Below the pieces are notes generated by a model, which had not been told where the DNA came from, made no database searches, and saw nothing but the letters and a program-made list of their open reading frames with translations. Both the position numbers and the translations under genes were made by a program. From the NCBI GenBank assembly GCA_964017235.1, contig OZ024927.1:49977293-50041292 (forward strand): a stretch of DNA of 64,000 nucleotides, in the 5' to 3' direction. The stretch comes from Sabellastarte sp. h YS-2021. Lineage: Eukaryota; Annelida; Polychaeta; Sabellida; Sabellidae. Below are positions 62,357-64,000 of the stretch, in pieces; position 1 is the first letter of the stretch, and every line of letters begins with the position of its first letter.

Positions 62357-62899
62357 GGTTGAAACATGGGTATTGCATGAAATTCTAAAATGATTTCTTA
62401 ATATTTGGATTAGTTTAAAATCTGTTTTTCCAATACCAAGCATACAGCATAACTTTTTATAAAATGACTCTGTGTTAATAGATACAAGCGGTTGAAAAGA
62501 AACAATCCAACATCTTGACACAATGTTTAAAAGTTGATTTTCTTTAAGTGCTGGTTCCACACTCCTAACTTTGGCCGCAAGTTTTACTGATTTAAAGATG
62601 ACAAAAATTTCAGCAATATTTTATGTCAGGAAACAAAATCGGTAAAAGTCAGGAAAATATGAAACATGATATTTTTGGAAAATCGTCATCTTCAGCCAGG
62701 ATGGTCAGGATGCAAACAATCATGACTAAAATTTTATAAAGTGGTATTTGTCATTTTATAATACAGTTGCAGAAAAAACTTCTTGTATGATGAAATATAC
62801 AATGACACCAGAAAATAAGAAGAAACCGGAGCACTCAGCCACGGCATGTAATAATTGGAAATTGCATTAGTTTAATGCAGTTATACCCCTGGATGGCAC

Positions 62900-63280
62900 A
62901 TAGTGAAGTACAAGGAAAATTATAGTGATCTGGATCAGTCTCAAAATTTACTTGGATCTAAAATAGACTAAGACACATGTTCTAATTTTGTCGTGAGGTC
63001 CAAGCTAGACTTGCTCCAAGTCTTTGTATTTCTCATCCCACCAAATCTGACATACATGAAATCATTATACATCCACTTGAGGAGGGAAAAATCCTTCTCT
63101 ATGCTGAAATACAATTTTGTCAACCCCACATTCTTGTAAAAATGTCATACAGTCCTCATATAATACTTTAGACAAAAGGACTTGAGGAAAGTCCAGGTCC
63201 AAGCAGTAGCATGTGCAAAATATCCCAGCCAACAACAAAGAAAAAGACAAACAGACAAACTAACAATCGTGAATTCAACA
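62900..63280. repeat. dispersed ~200-bp repeat interrupted by the 185-bp unit, copy 2
   Basis: The left part (GATCTGGATCAGTCTCAAAA, TTGGATCTAAAATAG) and the right part (GTCCAAGCAGTAGC, then AAAGACAAACAGACAAAC) belong to the ~200-bp repeat seen at 9100. Between them, 63008-63200 is the 185-bp unit also found at 62166. The minus-strand frame at 63065-63250 crosses the unit. Confidence 0.65.
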
Positions 63281-63437
63281 CACCCCTCACAAATAAGTGA
63301 ATGGGAAATTTAAAACACCAACAAGAGATTATGGTTACTTTTTGTACATCAACAAAAGAAAGTGTGCCTCCATAAACAAGTCAGACACTTGTTAAAAACA
63401 AGGAATGGGAAGTACCGGTAATAGAAGTAAATGGGAA

Positions 63438-63632
63438 AATCTGGATTATTTTTTGGTATCCAGATTCCTCTCAAAATTTAATGGGATCTAAGTTGGACCA
63501 TGACTCATCTTCTGATTTTTTTCAGGAAGATCCAAGCAGTAATAGTTGTGTAATCCTGCTAACAAACAGATAAACAGAGAAATGGACAGAGAAATGAATG
63601 GTCATGAAAATAATACCTCCATGGCAGCAGTG
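63438..63632 (+). repeat. ~200-bp dispersed repeat
   Basis: TCTGGATTATTTTTTGGTAT, CTCAAAATTTAATGGGATCT, CATCTTCTGATTTTTTTCAG, AATCCTGCTAACAAACAG, then ATAATACCTCCATGGCAG. It is a close relative of the copies at 9100 and 63699. Confidence 0.85.
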
Positions 63633-63698
63633 AATCAAATGCATAGTTTAGAAGGTACGATTTTTTTTAAAAAGGCTTGCTCATATGGAAATGGGAAA

Positions 63699-63897
63699 AT
63701 CTGGATTTTGATATTTTTTATATCCAGGCGGTGATCCAGGTTAGTCTCAAAATTTAGTGGGATCTAAGTTGACCCAAGACCCATCTTCTGATTTTTTTTG
63801 TTCAGGAAGTTTCAAGCAGTAGAATTTGTGTGATCCTTCTAACAAACAGACATACAGACAAAAGGTCGTCAAAACAATACCTCTATGGCAGAGGTAA
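63699..63897 (+). repeat. ~200-bp dispersed repeat, second tandem-like copy
   Basis: The order matches the copy at 63438. It ends in the self-complementary ATACCTCTATGGCAGAGGTA, which defines the terminal hairpin of the family. Confidence 0.88.
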
Positions 63898-64000
63898 TAT
63901 TGGTTTTCATCAGTTTTAAAGAAATAATAAAAAGAAACCTAAAAATACAATTTTAAGTGACAACATTAGTGATGTGCCTGGCCATTTCACAACTCCACAG

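Noticed and set aside
1..64000. CRISPR array, bacterial operon or phage-like module
   Set aside because: No regularly spaced direct repeats with unique spacers and no ribosome-binding or operon structure. Spliceosomal introns, poly(A) signals, SINEs and LINEs show this is animal nuclear DNA.

Overview
This is a 64 kb stretch of AT-rich animal nuclear DNA with very low coding density. It has one convincing host protein gene and many decayed transposable elements. A marine invertebrate is likely, probably a mollusc or other lophotrochozoan. The basis is soft: tRNA-derived SINEs ending in (AAAT)n, CR1/L2-like LINEs whose 3' ends read GCGCTATA, many TIR-bearing non-autonomous DNA elements, and frequent ACATGT words. 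I could not identify the species from the sequence alone.

The gene is on the + strand in the middle of the window. The coding region is a short exon ending at 38924 and a large terminal exon (39262-41214), joined by a phase-0 GT-AG intron. A 3'UTR of about 0.7 kb ends near an AATAAA at 41904. The predicted protein is about 676 residues, probably disordered, rich in Ser/Thr and basic clusters. It has two KEN boxes, several Ser/Thr-Pro sites and a cyclin-binding-like RxL. I do not recognise the family; the motifs suggest a CDK- and APC/C-regulated nuclear protein. Two alternative 5' ends are visible. One is a CCAAT/TTTGAA/TATA cluster near 30134-30245, with a clean donor at 30652 and an 8.2 kb first intron. 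The other is a proximal TATA box at 38660.

The left third (1-30 kb) is mostly unrecognised sequence with embedded elements: a LINE 3' end inside a SINE (3.95-4.6 kb), several SINE copies, a minus-strand LINE that keeps the reverse-transcriptase YADD motif (9.4-10.4 kb), further LINE 3' fragments (13.1, 17.7-18.5 and 19.3 kb), a SINE/Tigger-like MITE/inner inverted-repeat nest (15.5-16.15 kb), and two copies of a multi-hairpin ATCCGT-rich MITE (25.56-26.14 and 27.54-28.15 kb).

The right third (42-64 kb) holds a young SINE (43.1 kb), a TA-flanked MITE with long perfect TIRs (44.0-44.56 kb), a 147-bp tandem array whose monomers carry outward-facing CAAGGTCA half-sites (45.5-46.9 kb), two related LINE 3' ends (45.9-46.3 and 49.2-49.9 kb), two copies of a short AGCCTTG MITE (50.3 and 59.7 kb), a 5S rRNA-like fragment (55.74 kb), and a cluster of short dispersed repeats at the right edge (62.2-63.9 kb). 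I see no bona fide tRNA, rRNA or snRNA gene, no CRISPR array and no bacterial-style operon.
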